From a virus, in the IMG/VR virus record IMGVR_UViG_3300008108_004511, positions 1 to 20,562 of that record: a stretch of DNA of 20,562 nt; one strand, written 5' to 3'. How positions within the stretch are numbered: position 1 is the first letter of the stretch; the number at the start of each line of letters is the position of its first letter. The notes under the pieces are model-generated. The model was not told the origin of the DNA, did no database searches, and worked only from the letters and a program-made list of their open reading frames with translations. Of this stretch, positions 13,293 to 20,562 are shown in pieces. A program made the translations under genes and the position numbers.

Positions 13293-15740
13293 ATGAATTT
13301 TTATACAAATGTCACTCGTCATCGTAATCAAATTTTAGTACGTGGAATATCGGACGGCAAACCAGTCAAGTTTTCTGTTAAATACAAACCTTATTTATTC
13401 GTTCAAGCAAGTGCACAAACCGAACATAAGAACCTGAAAGGTGAATATGTAGGCAAGATGCAATTCGATTCCATGTCCGAGACGCGAGAGTTTCTGCAGA
13501 GTTACGAGAACGTGGCAGGCATGAACATCTATGGCCTCTCTGATTGGCCTTACATGTATATTTATGACAAGTATAAGGGTGAGATCAAGTATGATCCCGC
13601 TCTCGTTTCAGTTTGTTCGATCGATATCGAGACCAGCATTGAAGGCGGTTTTCCTGATATCGAGAAGGCAGACAATGAAATCACGGCTATTACCATCGGC
13701 CGCAATGGTAGAAAGACTACGTTTGGTTGCGGTGAATATAAGGAGCATCAAGACAATGTACAATATTACAAATGCGCAGACGAGTCTGCACTCTTACTCG
13801 CCTTTCTCGAAGTCTGGAACGGATCACTCTATTCGCCTGACGTTGTCACAGGCTGGAACATCGAGTTCTTCGATATCCCATATCTTGTCAACAGGATTCG
13901 AAAAGTTCTTGGATCTGATCACGCTGAACGCCTCTCTCCCTGGAAAATGCTACGTGAATACAAAGTTAACAGCCGTGGACGAGACTGTATATGCTACGCG
14001 CCTATCGGTATCGCAGTCCTCGATTACATCCAGCTCTACAGGAAGTTTACGTACACAGAGCAGGAATCTTACCGACTTGACTACATCGCTCAAGTTGAGC
14101 TCGGCGAAGGAAAGCTTGACTACCGCGATGAAGGTTATACCGACCTCGACGACCTTCGGCTAAGAAACTTTCAACTCTACATCGAATACAACGTTCGAGA
14201 TGTGGAGATCGTCGAGCGTCTCGAAGATAAGCTAAAGTTGATCGAGTTGGTCTATGCTTTGGCTTATGACGCAAAAGTAAACTATGAAGATACCATGACG
14301 ACTGTGAAACAGTGGGACGTGATCACTCACAACTACTTGCTCGATCGCAATATCGTGGTTCCTCTTAACGATAAGAACAAGCCCGACCGAGCCTTTGTAG
14401 GTGGATACGTCAAAGATCCGAAGGTCGGCATGAGTAAATGGGTTGTGTCGTTCGATCTTAACTCCCTTTATCCTCACCTTATTATGCAGTACAACATCTC
14501 GCCCGAGACTCTTGTTACACGCTTGAAAGATAAGGTGTCGATCGACGACCTACTTGTTGGTGGCGCTAGTCAGTTCGGTGACTATCTTAATAAAACGAAC
14601 TGCACTATCGCCGCCAACCTTTGTATCTATACAAAAGAAAAGCGTGGCTTCTTGCCATCGATTATGGATCGTATGTATGATGATCGTACGAAGTACAAGA
14701 AGCAGATGATCGAGTGCAAGAAGGAATACGAGAAGACGAAGGATCCAAAGCTCGTCAAGGAAATTGCGCGTCTCGATAACATGCAGATGGCCAAGAAGAT
14801 TCAGTTGAACTCGGCTTATGGTGCTCTCGGTAACAAGTGGTTCCGTTGGTTTGACGTGAACAACGCCGAAGCCATCACCACCTCTGGTCAGCTCAGCATT
14901 CGTTGGATCGAGAACAAGATCAATGGCTATCTGAACAAGCTACTCAAGACAGAAAACTTTGACTACGTATTGGCTTCTGATACCGACTCAGTGTATATCT
15001 CTCTCGAATACCTCGTCAAGAATGTATTCGGCGATGATGTTCCTGACACCAAGAAGGTGATACAATACATCGATAAGATTTGTAAGGAACGTATCGAACC
15101 ATTCATCGATCGTTCTTATCAAGAGCTTGCCGACTATATGCATGCCTATGATCAGAAGATGCAGATGAAGCGAGAGAACATCGCCGACAAAGGCATCTGG
15201 AAAGCCAAGAAGATGTACATCCTCAACGTATGGAACTCTGAAGGCGTTGAGTATGAGAAGCCAAAGTTGAAGATGACTGGCATCGAAGCAGTTCGATCCT
15301 CGACTCCGACTGCATGTCGTGATGCCATTAAGAAGTCTCTCGAGATTATCATGGGTGGATCTGAATCGGATCTTCAGAAGTATGTGGCCAATTTCAAGTC
15401 AGAGTTTTCCTCGCTCGGATTCGAAGACGTGGCCTTCACACGTGGTGTCAAAGACATCGAGAAATATTGGGTAGGCGGTAGGTTCCAAAGCCAGACTCCT
15501 ATCCATGTCCGTGGCTCTGTCGTCTACAACGAAATGTTGAAGAAGAAAAAGCTGACAAATAAATATCAATCCATTACCAGCGGTGAGAAGATTAAGTTTG
15601 CCTATCTCAAGAATCCCAATCCGACACAAGACTATGTTATCTCGTGTCCGAATGGTCTACCAAAAGAATTGAAGATGGAAACTTACATCGACTATGCTGA
15701 ATATTATGGTGTACAAATAAAGATACATCGGTTATACTGA
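13293..15740 (+). CDS. 43: Family-B DNA polymerase, T4 gp43 type
   Basis: This 815-aa replicative polymerase has 3'-5' exonuclease motifs at SIDIET (D111, E113), TGWNIEFFDIPY (D194) and YIEYNVRDVE (D303), close to T4 numbering. Polymerase motif A is SFDLNSLYP (D388), motif B is KKIQLNSAYGALGN (about 501-514) and motif C is SDTDSVY (D563, D565). KGIWKAKKMYILNV is the thumb-proximal Lys-rich motif. It is shorter than T4 gp43 (898 aa), mainly in the palm insert and C-terminus, and lacks an obvious sliding-clamp peptide like the T4 C-terminal tail. I chose ATG 13293 because GGAG lies 5 bases upstream and MNFYTNV aligns with the T4 start; ATG 13269 is in frame but unsupported. uvsX follows after 21 bases. 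Confidence 0.97.
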   Translation: MNFYTNVTRHRNQILVRGISDGKPVKFSVKYKPYLFVQASAQTEHKNLKGEYVGKMQFDSMSETREFLQSYENVAGMNIYGLSDWPYMYIYDKYKGEIKYDPALVSVCSIDIETSIEGGFPDIEKADNEITAITIGRNGRKTTFGCGEYKEHQDNVQYYKCADESALLLAFLEVWNGSLYSPDVVTGWNIEFFDIPYLVNRIRKVLGSDHAERLSPWKMLREYKVNSRGRDCICYAPIGIAVLDYIQLYRKFTYTEQESYRLDYIAQVELGEGKLDYRDEGYTDLDDLRLRNFQLYIEYNVRDVEIVERLEDKLKLIELVYALAYDAKVNYEDTMTTVKQWDVITHNYLLDRNIVVPLNDKNKPDRAFVGGYVKDPKVGMSKWVVSFDLNSLYPHLIMQYNISPETLVTRLKDKVSIDDLLVGGASQFGDYLNKTNCTIAANLCIYTKEKRGFLPSIMDRMYDDRTKYKKQMIECKKEYEKTKDPKLVKEIARLDNMQMAKKIQLNSAYGALGNKWFRWFDVNNAEAITTSGQLSIRWIENKINGYLNKLLKTENFDYVLASDTDSVYISLEYLVKNVFGDDVPDTKKVIQYIDKICKERIEPFIDRSYQELADYMHAYDQKMQMKRENIADKGIWKAKKMYILNVWNSEGVEYEKPKLKMTGIEAVRSSTPTACRDAIKKSLEIIMGGSESDLQKYVANFKSEFSSLGFEDVAFTRGVKDIEKYWVGGRFQSQTPIHVRGSVVYNEMLKKKKLTNKYQSITSGEKIKFAYLKNPNPTQDYVISCPNGLPKELKMETYIDYAEYYGVQIKIHRLY

Positions 15741-15761
15741 ACAATATGACAAGGAGAATTT

Positions 15762-16832
15762 ATGTCCGACTTACTTAACAAACTACGCAAGAATACAACG
15801 ATCAAAGACTCAGATATCCTGTCGGATTCAAAGTTCTTTAATGCCAAGGATATGATCGCAACGACCATTCCTGCCATCAACATTGCCCTCAGCGGTAAGA
15901 TCAATGGCGGTTTCGTTCCTGGTCTCACCATCTGGGCAGGTCCATCAAAGCACTTTAAAACCTCGTTCAGCCTTCTCATGGCGAAGGCATACATGGACAA
16001 GTATCAAGACGCAGTCATGCTTTTCTATGACTCAGAATTTGGTACTCCACAATCTTACTTCGACTCATTCGGTATCGACACATCTCGAGTTCTCCATACT
16101 CCCATCACAGATGTCGAACAGTTGAAGTTTGATATTATGCATCAGTTCGAAGAGATCAAGCGCGGTGATCATGTCATTGTCGTGATCGATTCGGTCGGTA
16201 ACCTCGCTTCGAAGAAAGAAGTCGAAGATGCACTCAAGCAAAACTCTGCCGCAGATATGACTCGAGCAAAGCAGCTGAAGTCTCTGTTCCGCATGGTTAC
16301 GCCCCACCTCAATCTGAAGGATATTCCTCTGATCGTGGTCAATCACACATACCAGACTCAAGAAATGTACTCGAAGGCAGTCGTTTCTGGTGGTACTGGT
16401 ATCTACTACTCAGCCGATAACATCTTCATTCTCGGCCGTCAGCAAGAAAAAGACGGCAAGGATGTGACTGGCTACAACTTCATCATCAATGTCGAAAAGT
16501 CTCGGTTCGTCAAAGAAAAGAGCAAGATTCCTATCGAAGTATCATGGGACGAAGGCATCAGCAAATGGTCTGGTCTACTTGACATGGCTCTCGAGTCTGG
16601 TCATGTAATCAAGCCAAAGGTTGGTTGGTTCCAGAAGGTCGATATGGAAACTGGAGAGATTGGTGAAAAGTCGTATCGCATGAACGATACGTACAGCTTC
16701 AGCTTCTGGCATCCTATTCTACAGTGTCCTAAGTTCAATGAATTCATTGAAAAGAAGTATGCTGCATCGAATGGTGCTATTATGCAAGAAGAAGATGAGG
16801 TAGCAGCAGTCTATGAGATGGAGGATGAATGA
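15762..16832 (+). CDS. uvsX: UvsX RecA-like recombinase
   Basis: This 356-aa ATP-dependent strand-exchange protein drives recombination-dependent replication and repair in T4-like phages. Walker A is GPSKHFKTS (residues 60-68), matching the T4 UvsX form G-P-S-K-x-F-K. Walker B is VIVVIDSVGNL (about 138-148). Downstream, LIVVNHTYQTQEMYSKAVVSGG matches the loop region that contacts DNA. The acidic C-terminus (EEDEVAAVYEMEDE) is typical. AAGGAG is 6 bases before the ATG. The stop overlaps the helicase start (ATGA), so expression is coupled. Confidence 0.95.
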   Translation: MSDLLNKLRKNTTIKDSDILSDSKFFNAKDMIATTIPAINIALSGKINGGFVPGLTIWAGPSKHFKTSFSLLMAKAYMDKYQDAVMLFYDSEFGTPQSYFDSFGIDTSRVLHTPITDVEQLKFDIMHQFEEIKRGDHVIVVIDSVGNLASKKEVEDALKQNSAADMTRAKQLKSLFRMVTPHLNLKDIPLIVVNHTYQTQEMYSKAVVSGGTGIYYSADNIFILGRQQEKDGKDVTGYNFIINVEKSRFVKEKSKIPIEVSWDEGISKWSGLLDMALESGHVIKPKVGWFQKVDMETGEIGEKSYRMNDTYSFSFWHPILQCPKFNEFIEKKYAASNGAIMQEEDEVAAVYEMEDE

Positions 16833-18244
16833 GAATTGAACACATTATATTTGGAAATCTTATTGAAAACGAGGAGTATGGTCGCAAGGTCATTCCATTC
16901 CTCAAAGAAGAGTACTTCACAGATACTGTAGATCGTAAGATCTTCTCTGTCATTCATGAATATGTGGGAAAGTATAACAACTTTCCTACAAAATCTGCTG
17001 TTGAAATTGATATCAATGAAGTAAGTGGATTGTCTGACGACCAGTTCAAGCTGGCGAAGGAAGTGATTTCTGGCCTTGACAAGTCAGAAGATCGTGATGT
17101 GGCATGGCTCGTAGATAACACCGAGAAATTCTGTAAAGATAAGGCACTATATAATGCTCTGATGAAATCTATTCAATTGGTAGATGATAGCAAGAAGGAT
17201 AGCATCTCAGTCGGTGCTATTCCTCAGATCTTGACTGATGCACTCGGCGTTTCCTTTGATAGTCATATCGGTCATGACTTTCTGAATGATGCAGCAGAAC
17301 GTTATGAGTTCTATCATCGTAAGGAAGTTCGTATCGGTTTCGACCTTGACTTCTTTAACAAGATTACTCAAGGCGGTCTACCTCGTAAGACTCTGAACAT
17401 TGCTCTTGCTGGTACTGGTGTCGGTAAGTCATTGTTCATGTGTCACAATGCGGCTCAAAACTTGATGTCAGGTCAGAATGTCTTGTATATCACTTTGGAA
17501 ATGGCAGAAGAAAGAATCGCCGAGCGTATCGATGCCAATCTTCTTGGTGTGACACTCGATGATCTCAAAGATCTACCACAAGCCATCTATTACAAGTTGG
17601 TAGGGAAAGTCAAGGAACGAGCCAAAGGCAAGCTCATTGTGAAGGAGTATCCAACAGCATGCGCAGGATCCGCAAACTTTCGACATCTCTTGAACGAGTT
17701 GAAGATCAAGAAGAACTTTATCCCCGACATTATCTACATCGATTATCTGAACATCTGTGCATCTTCGAGGATAAAGCCGGGGTCGAACGTGAACTCGTAC
17801 ACCTACATCAAGGCGATCGCCGAAGAACTTCGCGGCCTCGCCGTCGAGTTCAACGTACCCATAGTTTCGGCTACTCAGACTAATCGTTCTGGTTTCAGCA
17901 ACTCTGATGTTGGTCTTGAAGATACTTCTGAATCTTTCGGTCTACCAGCAACGGCCGACTTTATGTTTGCCTTGATTACGAGTGAAGAACTTCGTCAGCT
18001 TAATCAGATCATGGTAAAGCAGTTGAAGAATCGTTACGGCGATCCTTCGGTGCATAAACGCTTTGTGATTGGTGTTGACTACTCGAAGATGAGACTGTAC
18101 AACGTAGAGATGTCAGCACAAGAAGATGTCCTGCAAGACGATGACGTTCCTATCTTTGATAAGTCTGATTCTGGCAGTCGTCTACTCGATGAGTCAAAAC
18201 CTGTAAACAAGTTCAATCGTAACAAATTTCAAGGATTTAATTGA
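16829..18244 (+). CDS. 41: Replicative DNA helicase, T4 gp41/DnaB type
   Basis: This 471-aa hexameric 5'-3' helicase moves on the lagging strand with the primase. The N-terminal helical domain is followed by a RecA-like core (about 165-430) with Walker A AGTGVGKS (194-201), the YITLEMAEERIAERID segment carrying the catalytic Glu, Walker B DIIYIDYLNI (about 300-309), and VPIVSATQTNRSGF with the following DTSESFGLPATADF stretch characteristic of gp41. GGAGG at 16820-16824 overlaps the uvsX end. The stop overlaps the start of the following small gene (TGATG type). Confidence 0.95.
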   Translation: MRIEHIIFGNLIENEEYGRKVIPFLKEEYFTDTVDRKIFSVIHEYVGKYNNFPTKSAVEIDINEVSGLSDDQFKLAKEVISGLDKSEDRDVAWLVDNTEKFCKDKALYNALMKSIQLVDDSKKDSISVGAIPQILTDALGVSFDSHIGHDFLNDAAERYEFYHRKEVRIGFDLDFFNKITQGGLPRKTLNIALAGTGVGKSLFMCHNAAQNLMSGQNVLYITLEMAEERIAERIDANLLGVTLDDLKDLPQAIYYKLVGKVKERAKGKLIVKEYPTACAGSANFRHLLNELKIKKNFIPDIIYIDYLNICASSRIKPGSNVNSYTYIKAIAEELRGLAVEFNVPIVSATQTNRSGFSNSDVGLEDTSESFGLPATADFMFALITSEELRQLNQIMVKQLKNRYGDPSVHKRFVIGVDYSKMRLYNVEMSAQEDVLQDDDVPIFDKSDSGSRLLDESKPVNKFNRNKFQGFN

Positions 18245-18450
18245 TGGTAGAATTCACAACGAATGTCTCCGGAAAAATACTTGAACTGCCAGAAAAGTCT
18301 GAGTGGAAAGTGTGGTTAATGGGGGATTACGGTAAGTCCCAGCATGGCGCTATCGTTTATCAACCCAATAAGGGAATGGAACCGAACTGGTTTCACCGTA
18401 AGATGCAAGAACTTTGTTTTGGATTTCAGTGGAGAAAGATTGATGGTTAA
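18244..18450 (+). CDS. Small hypothetical protein, 68 aa
   Basis: The product runs MVEFTTNVSGKILELPEKSE to FGFQWRKIDG and is rich in Trp and Lys, with no membrane helix. ATG 18244 overlaps the helicase stop and has AAGGA 8 bases upstream, so it is part of the replication operon. I do not recognise it. T4 carries small genes such as 40 near 41, but there is no visible similarity. Confidence 0.6.
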   Translation: MVEFTTNVSGKILELPEKSEWKVWLMGDYGKSQHGAIVYQPNKGMEPNWFHRKMQELCFGFQWRKIDG

Positions 18451-18685
18451 CTATAAGATCGTGAATGACAAGCAACTGATTGATATCGGTGCAGGCTATG
18501 TTGAAGTAGGCGGAGACATCCTTGAAACCAAAACAAACCAGCTTGTTTTGAAGGGATTAGGAATGCGTAAGGCCAAGGAGATGGTTCGACATCTTAACTT
18601 CGGCGGAGGATTCGACGGCTTCACACCAGAATTTTTTTTAGCCGAACGTGAAAAAACTTTGGAATTGACTGAAGAACTTGTATAA
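18443..18685 (+). CDS. Small hypothetical protein, 80 aa
   Basis: The product starts MVNYKIVNDKQLIDIGAGYV. I chose ATG 18443 because GGAG lies 8 bases upstream and it overlaps the previous stop by 8 bases in the usual style of this operon; an earlier in-frame ATG at 18344 would lie wholly inside the previous gene. The GMRKAKEMVRHLNFGGGFDG segment suggests a small alpha/beta fold, but the family is not recognised. Its stop overlaps the late promoter at 18681-18688. Confidence 0.6.
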   Translation: MVNYKIVNDKQLIDIGAGYVEVGGDILETKTNQLVLKGLGMRKAKEMVRHLNFGGGFDGFTPEFFLAEREKTLELTEELV

Positions 18686-18688
18686 ATA
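18681..18688 (+). promoter_or_regulatory. T4-type late promoter TATAAATA, start of an RNA unit
   Basis: This exact late octamer overlaps the stop codon of the 80-aa gene. With a start about six bases downstream and a strong terminator ending at 18832, it defines a discrete late transcript of about 140 bases that contains no convincing gene. Confidence 0.65.
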
Positions 18689-18693
18689 GATGT

Positions 18694-18832
18694 ACACTAT
18701 GTGGTGCGTGGATATGCAGTTTATCTGTATAAGAGGCAAGTGTCTTAATTGACGACTGGAATAGGCAGGGTCACAGGTGGGGTTCCTCCTGCTACACGCA
18801 TGATGGGCGGCTTTCGGGTCGCCCATTTTTTT
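18694..18832 (+). ncRNA. Candidate structured late non-coding RNA
   Basis: About 140 bases lie between the exact late promoter and an intrinsic terminator. By eye it folds as a multi-branched RNA. P1 pairs 18704-18710 with 18795-18801 (7 bp, one G-U). P2 pairs 18713-18719 with 18725-18731 around TTTAT. P3 pairs 18733-18737 with 18742-18746. A GC-rich hairpin lies within 18765-18792 (GCAGG with CCTGC, or CAGGTGG with CCTCCTG). The layout is cloverleaf-like, but the D-loop GG, TTCRA loop and CCA end of a tRNA are missing. Only short Cys-containing peptides of about 20 codons are open. It could be a small regulatory RNA, a highly diverged tRNA-like molecule or a leader. The family is unknown. 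Confidence 0.45.
18803..18832 (+). terminator. Intrinsic terminator
   Basis: The stem 18803-18811/18818-18826 (ATGGGCGGC with GGTCGCCCAT-type pairing, one G-U) has a TTTCGG loop and is followed directly by seven T residues (18826-18832). It ends the late RNA unit and the upstream replication operon, and separates them from the promoter that starts two bases later. Confidence 0.9.
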
Positions 18833-18833
18833 G

Positions 18834-18862
18834 TTTACAATATATTTAAAACGCGGTATAAT
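18834..18862 (+). promoter_or_regulatory. Sigma70-type promoter (TTTACA-17-TATAAT)
   Basis: The -35 box TTTACA (18834-18839), a 17-base spacer and a perfect -10 box TATAAT (18857-18862) form the best host-type promoter in the window. It lies right after a strong terminator and about 25 bases upstream of the next gene. Early expression by unmodified host RNA polymerase is expected. Confidence 0.8.
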
Positions 18863-18886
18863 GGTTCTTTAATAAGGAGAACTACA

Positions 18887-19201
18887 ATGCGCGTCACAGA
18901 TGAAATTCTTTACAACATATTTAATGAATATGATCGCGAATGCTGGTTTAGCACGCCATGCCAAGCAGCACTAGTTAGAGAAAAAATAGATGCCCTTGGA
19001 AATTTTGATAAACTGTACGCTCGATACAATAAGTTAACTGATCGGATTTGTTGGCTTCGTCGGTGCACTGAATATGACGTAACTGTCATCGAAGAAGATG
19101 GAAGAATTTGGTATGAAAACCGTTTGGACTCCGCCCGCCGATGGGGTCAAATTAGCGACAAAGACGAAAAAATAATGAAGATGGCAGGAATATCAAAATA
19201 A
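18887..19201 (+). CDS. Small hypothetical protein, probable early gene, 104 aa
   Basis: The product starts MRVTDEILYNIFNEYDRECW. It is soluble, rich in Arg, Asp and Glu, with four cysteines (RECW, TPCQ, RICW, RRCT) and two Trp next to Cys. The cysteines are spread rather than paired in a clear zinc motif. ATG 18887 follows AAGGAG at 18874-18879 and the strong sigma70 promoter; the frame is open upstream to 18749, but that stretch lies in the terminator region. I do not recognise it. As an isolated early gene it could be a host-takeover factor, which is inference only. Confidence 0.7.
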   Translation: MRVTDEILYNIFNEYDRECWFSTPCQAALVREKIDALGNFDKLYARYNKLTDRICWLRRCTEYDVTVIEEDGRIWYENRLDSARRWGQISDKDEKIMKMAGISK

Positions 19202-19236
19202 ACATGTACAATTAATCGAAATCAGTGTAAGCTGAT

Positions 19237-19311
19237 AATGGCTGAAGCGATCTCGAGTGATCTTTCGTAAATTGCTAGTGACTGCAGGGTGGATCGGTCG
19301 CTTCAGCCATT
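19237..19311 (+). repeat. Long-stem hairpin (14-bp inverted repeat) before RNA ligase gene
   Basis: 19237-19250 (AATGGCTGAAGCGA) and 19298-19311 (TCGCTTCAGCCATT) are perfect inverted repeats enclosing 47 bases, which themselves contain GATC/GATC and CTCGAG partial pairing. CTTTTAGGA follows, so the right arm ends 4 bases before the ribosome site (AGGA) of the RNA ligase gene. It may be a weak terminator for the upstream gene, a structured RNA, or a 5' element controlling ligase translation. A weak promoter-like pair, TTAATC-16-GATAAT, lies at 19212-19239. The 125-base gap contains no gene. Confidence 0.65.
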
Positions 19312-19326
19312 CTTTTAGGATTTATT

Positions 19327-20523
19327 ATGAACTACGAATTTCCACATATCACAAACATCTCTGATGTACTGCCTGCAATCGAAGGTCGTGATGAATTTGT
19401 CGTGGCTGTCAAGGAAGGCTATACTGTCATTAACTACAATGTGATGATGGCTGATACGTTCGACTGTAACATTCGTCGTGAGTGCCGTGGTATTATTTTT
19501 GATACTGCAACTGGCGAGATCATTCGTCGTCCGTTCCACAAGTTCTTCAACGTCAATGAACGCGAAGAAACTCAGGACCACGCAGTCGATATGTCTCGTG
19601 ATTATGCCATTCTTGAGAAGCTTGATGGTTCGATGATTGCTCCGTTCATTGTGAATGGTGAGATGATCTGGGGTACGAAGATGGGTGCTACTGATGTGGC
19701 TCAACCTGTCGAAGAGTTCGTAAAGAACAATCCTCAGTATGATGAGTTTCGTTATTTGATTGGTTCGGGATTTACTCCTATCTTCGAATGGTGCTCGCGT
19801 AAGCAGCGTATTGTTTTGGATTATCGAGAAGACCAATTGGTGCTAACTGCCATTCGTGATATTAAAACTGGCGGATATGCTCCGTATGATCGATTGGTTT
19901 CATTAGCAAAATCGTATGGTGTTCCTGTCATTCGTCAATGGGACTTTGCAATGGTTGAACAATGGCACAATACGGTGCAGAGGGGTAACAAGACGATGTC
20001 TTCGTTTGTTAACTTCGTTCGTGATCTTGAGGATCTCGAAGGCTTTGTTGTTCGTTTCGATGATGGGCATATGCTGAAGCTGAAGTGCGATTGGTATGTT
20101 CAGATCCACAAGGCAAAGGAAAAGATCCTTCAAGATCGTAACATTGTTGAGTTGATTCTTGACAATAACCTCGATGACGTGAAGGCTCACTTGCCTCAGG
20201 AAGATCGTGATCGTCTGACTCAGTTTGAGAGCGATTTCAATAAGGCTGTTACTGATACTGTTGCGTATATTGTGCAGATTCTTTACTACATTGATAAGGC
20301 AGGTGTTGATCGTAAGTCTTATGCTATCAATCATGCTCCTAACGTTAATGGGTATGTTCGTCCGATTGTGTTCAAAAACTTTGATACACCTTTTGATATG
20401 AATCTTGCAATTAAAATTCTCGATGATGTTCGTAACACGATTCGTAACAACTTGACGAAGACGGTGAAGTACGAAGAGATTCGTGATGTATGGTTTAAAG
20501 GAGTGACTTACAATGAAAGCTAA
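19327..20523 (+). CDS. rnlA: T4 Rnl1-type RNA ligase
   Basis: This 398-aa ATP-dependent RNA ligase is close in length to T4 RnlA (374 aa). The nucleotidyl motif I is LEKLDGS with the AMP-accepting Lys at K98 (T4 K99). RECRGIIFD precedes it. Motif III is FEWCSRKQRIV, motif IV is LEGFVVRFDDG and motif V is LKLKCDWYVQIH. The C-terminal helical domain (FESDFNKAVTDTVAYIV and DRKSYAIN) matches the T4 tRNA-binding domain, which distinguishes it from Rnl2. In T4 it reseals tRNA cut by host anticodon nucleases together with polynucleotide kinase/phosphatase; no such kinase is seen in this window. AGGA is 7 bases before the ATG. Confidence 0.95.
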   Translation: MNYEFPHITNISDVLPAIEGRDEFVVAVKEGYTVINYNVMMADTFDCNIRRECRGIIFDTATGEIIRRPFHKFFNVNEREETQDHAVDMSRDYAILEKLDGSMIAPFIVNGEMIWGTKMGATDVAQPVEEFVKNNPQYDEFRYLIGSGFTPIFEWCSRKQRIVLDYREDQLVLTAIRDIKTGGYAPYDRLVSLAKSYGVPVIRQWDFAMVEQWHNTVQRGNKTMSSFVNFVRDLEDLEGFVVRFDDGHMLKLKCDWYVQIHKAKEKILQDRNIVELILDNNLDDVKAHLPQEDRDRLTQFESDFNKAVTDTVAYIVQILYYIDKAGVDRKSYAINHAPNVNGYVRPIVFKNFDTPFDMNLAIKILDDVRNTIRNNLTKTVKYEEIRDVWFKGVTYNES

Positions 20524-20562
20524 ACATTTGGCTCAAGAGATAGAACAGTTAGTGACTACCTA
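20513..20562 (+). CDS. 5' end of unidentified protein (partial)
   Basis: ATG 20513 has AAAGGAG at 20497-20503, about 9 bases upstream, and overlaps the ligase stop by 11 bases in another frame. The visible N-terminus is MKAKHLAQEIEQLVTT, a soluble helix, cut off by the window edge. In T4 a polynucleotide kinase would be a functional partner of the ligase, but too little is visible to call it. Confidence 0.6.
   Translation, partial: MKAKHLAQEIEQLVTT

Noticed and set aside
13531-14163. Long 210-codon open frame inside the DNA polymerase gene.
   Set aside because: It lies in another frame of a gene with intact exonuclease motifs on both sides, has low-complexity Ser/Thr-rich composition and no ribosome site. 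It is a shadow.
18704-18802. Possible tRNA, because a 7-bp closing stem, internal hairpins and a GGTTC sequence occur.
   Set aside because: No D-loop GG pair, no TTCRA loop in a 5-bp/7-base arm, no credible 7-base anticodon loop and no CCA end. Kept only as a structured RNA candidate.
19315-19836. 173-codon minus-strand frame opposite the RNA ligase gene.
   Set aside because: Antisense shadow of a gene with all ligase motifs; no ribosome site and no recognisable protein features.
1-20562. CRISPR arrays, insertion sequences, integrase genes or attachment sites.
   Set aside because: No regularly spaced direct repeats, transposase-like protein or integrase were seen on either strand, as expected for a lytic T4-like genome segment.

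Overview
The window reads as a stretch of a T4-like myovirus genome. Evidence for this is a family-B DNA polymerase of the gp43 type, a UvsX recombinase and a gp41-type replicative helicase in a row, a T4 Rnl1-type RNA ligase, dCMP deaminase, an Hsp20 chaperone of the sort found in marine T4-like phages, and exact T4-late-promoter octamers (TATAAATA) just upstream of several transcription units. The host cannot be fixed from the sequence. The gene mix (Hsp20, Fe(II)/2OG oxygenases, CsgG/CsgF) recalls marine T4-like phages of proteobacteria, but that comparison is from memory and unchecked.

Layout. 1-1121: the end of an unknown gene and a radical SAM/SPASM protein. 1122-8388: a tightly overlapping rightward operon that starts at a late promoter and holds two paralogous one-helix membrane proteins, a 48-aa ORF, CsgF, the CsgG lipoprotein pore, a secreted curlin-like repeat protein, a secreted FecR-domain protein, a secreted two-domain adhesin (beta-sandwich plus curlin-like repeats) and a CHASE2 transmembrane class III nucleotidyl cyclase with all catalytic residues. 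8395-10964: small accessory and metabolic genes (Fe/2OG oxygenase-like, HExxH metalloprotein, three small proteins, a cytidylyltransferase, dCMP deaminase). 10998-13217: Hsp20, a second oxygenase, and on the minus strand a two-domain endolysin (M15 peptidase plus GH19 glycosidase). 13293-18685: polymerase, uvsX, helicase and two small proteins. 18690-20562: a late-promoter-to-terminator RNA unit, a sigma70-type promoter with a small gene, a long-stem hairpin, RNA ligase and the start of another gene.

The part that most merits attention is 1122-8388. CsgG is the outer-membrane channel of curli export and CsgF couples it to fibre nucleation. The two curlin-like proteins are plausible cargo. FecR and CHASE2-cyclase proteins are envelope signalling modules. 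Together they suggest that the phage makes the infected cell export amyloid-like fibres or an adhesin and raises a cyclic nucleotide, probably late in infection. Possible purposes are blocking superinfection, aggregating cells, or modifying the envelope before lysis; these are inference. I recall that csgG/csgF-like genes have been noted in some marine T4-like phages, so the secretion pair may not be new. I do not know of a description of the complete cassette with curlin-like cargo, FecR and a CHASE2 cyclase.

Secondary points are a probably leaderless start to this operon, a discrete structured late RNA at 18690-18832, a terminator whose geometry serves the minus-strand endolysin transcript so that its 3' end lies antisense to a whole oxygenase gene, and a composition shift inside the CHASE2 domain that suggests a recent gain.
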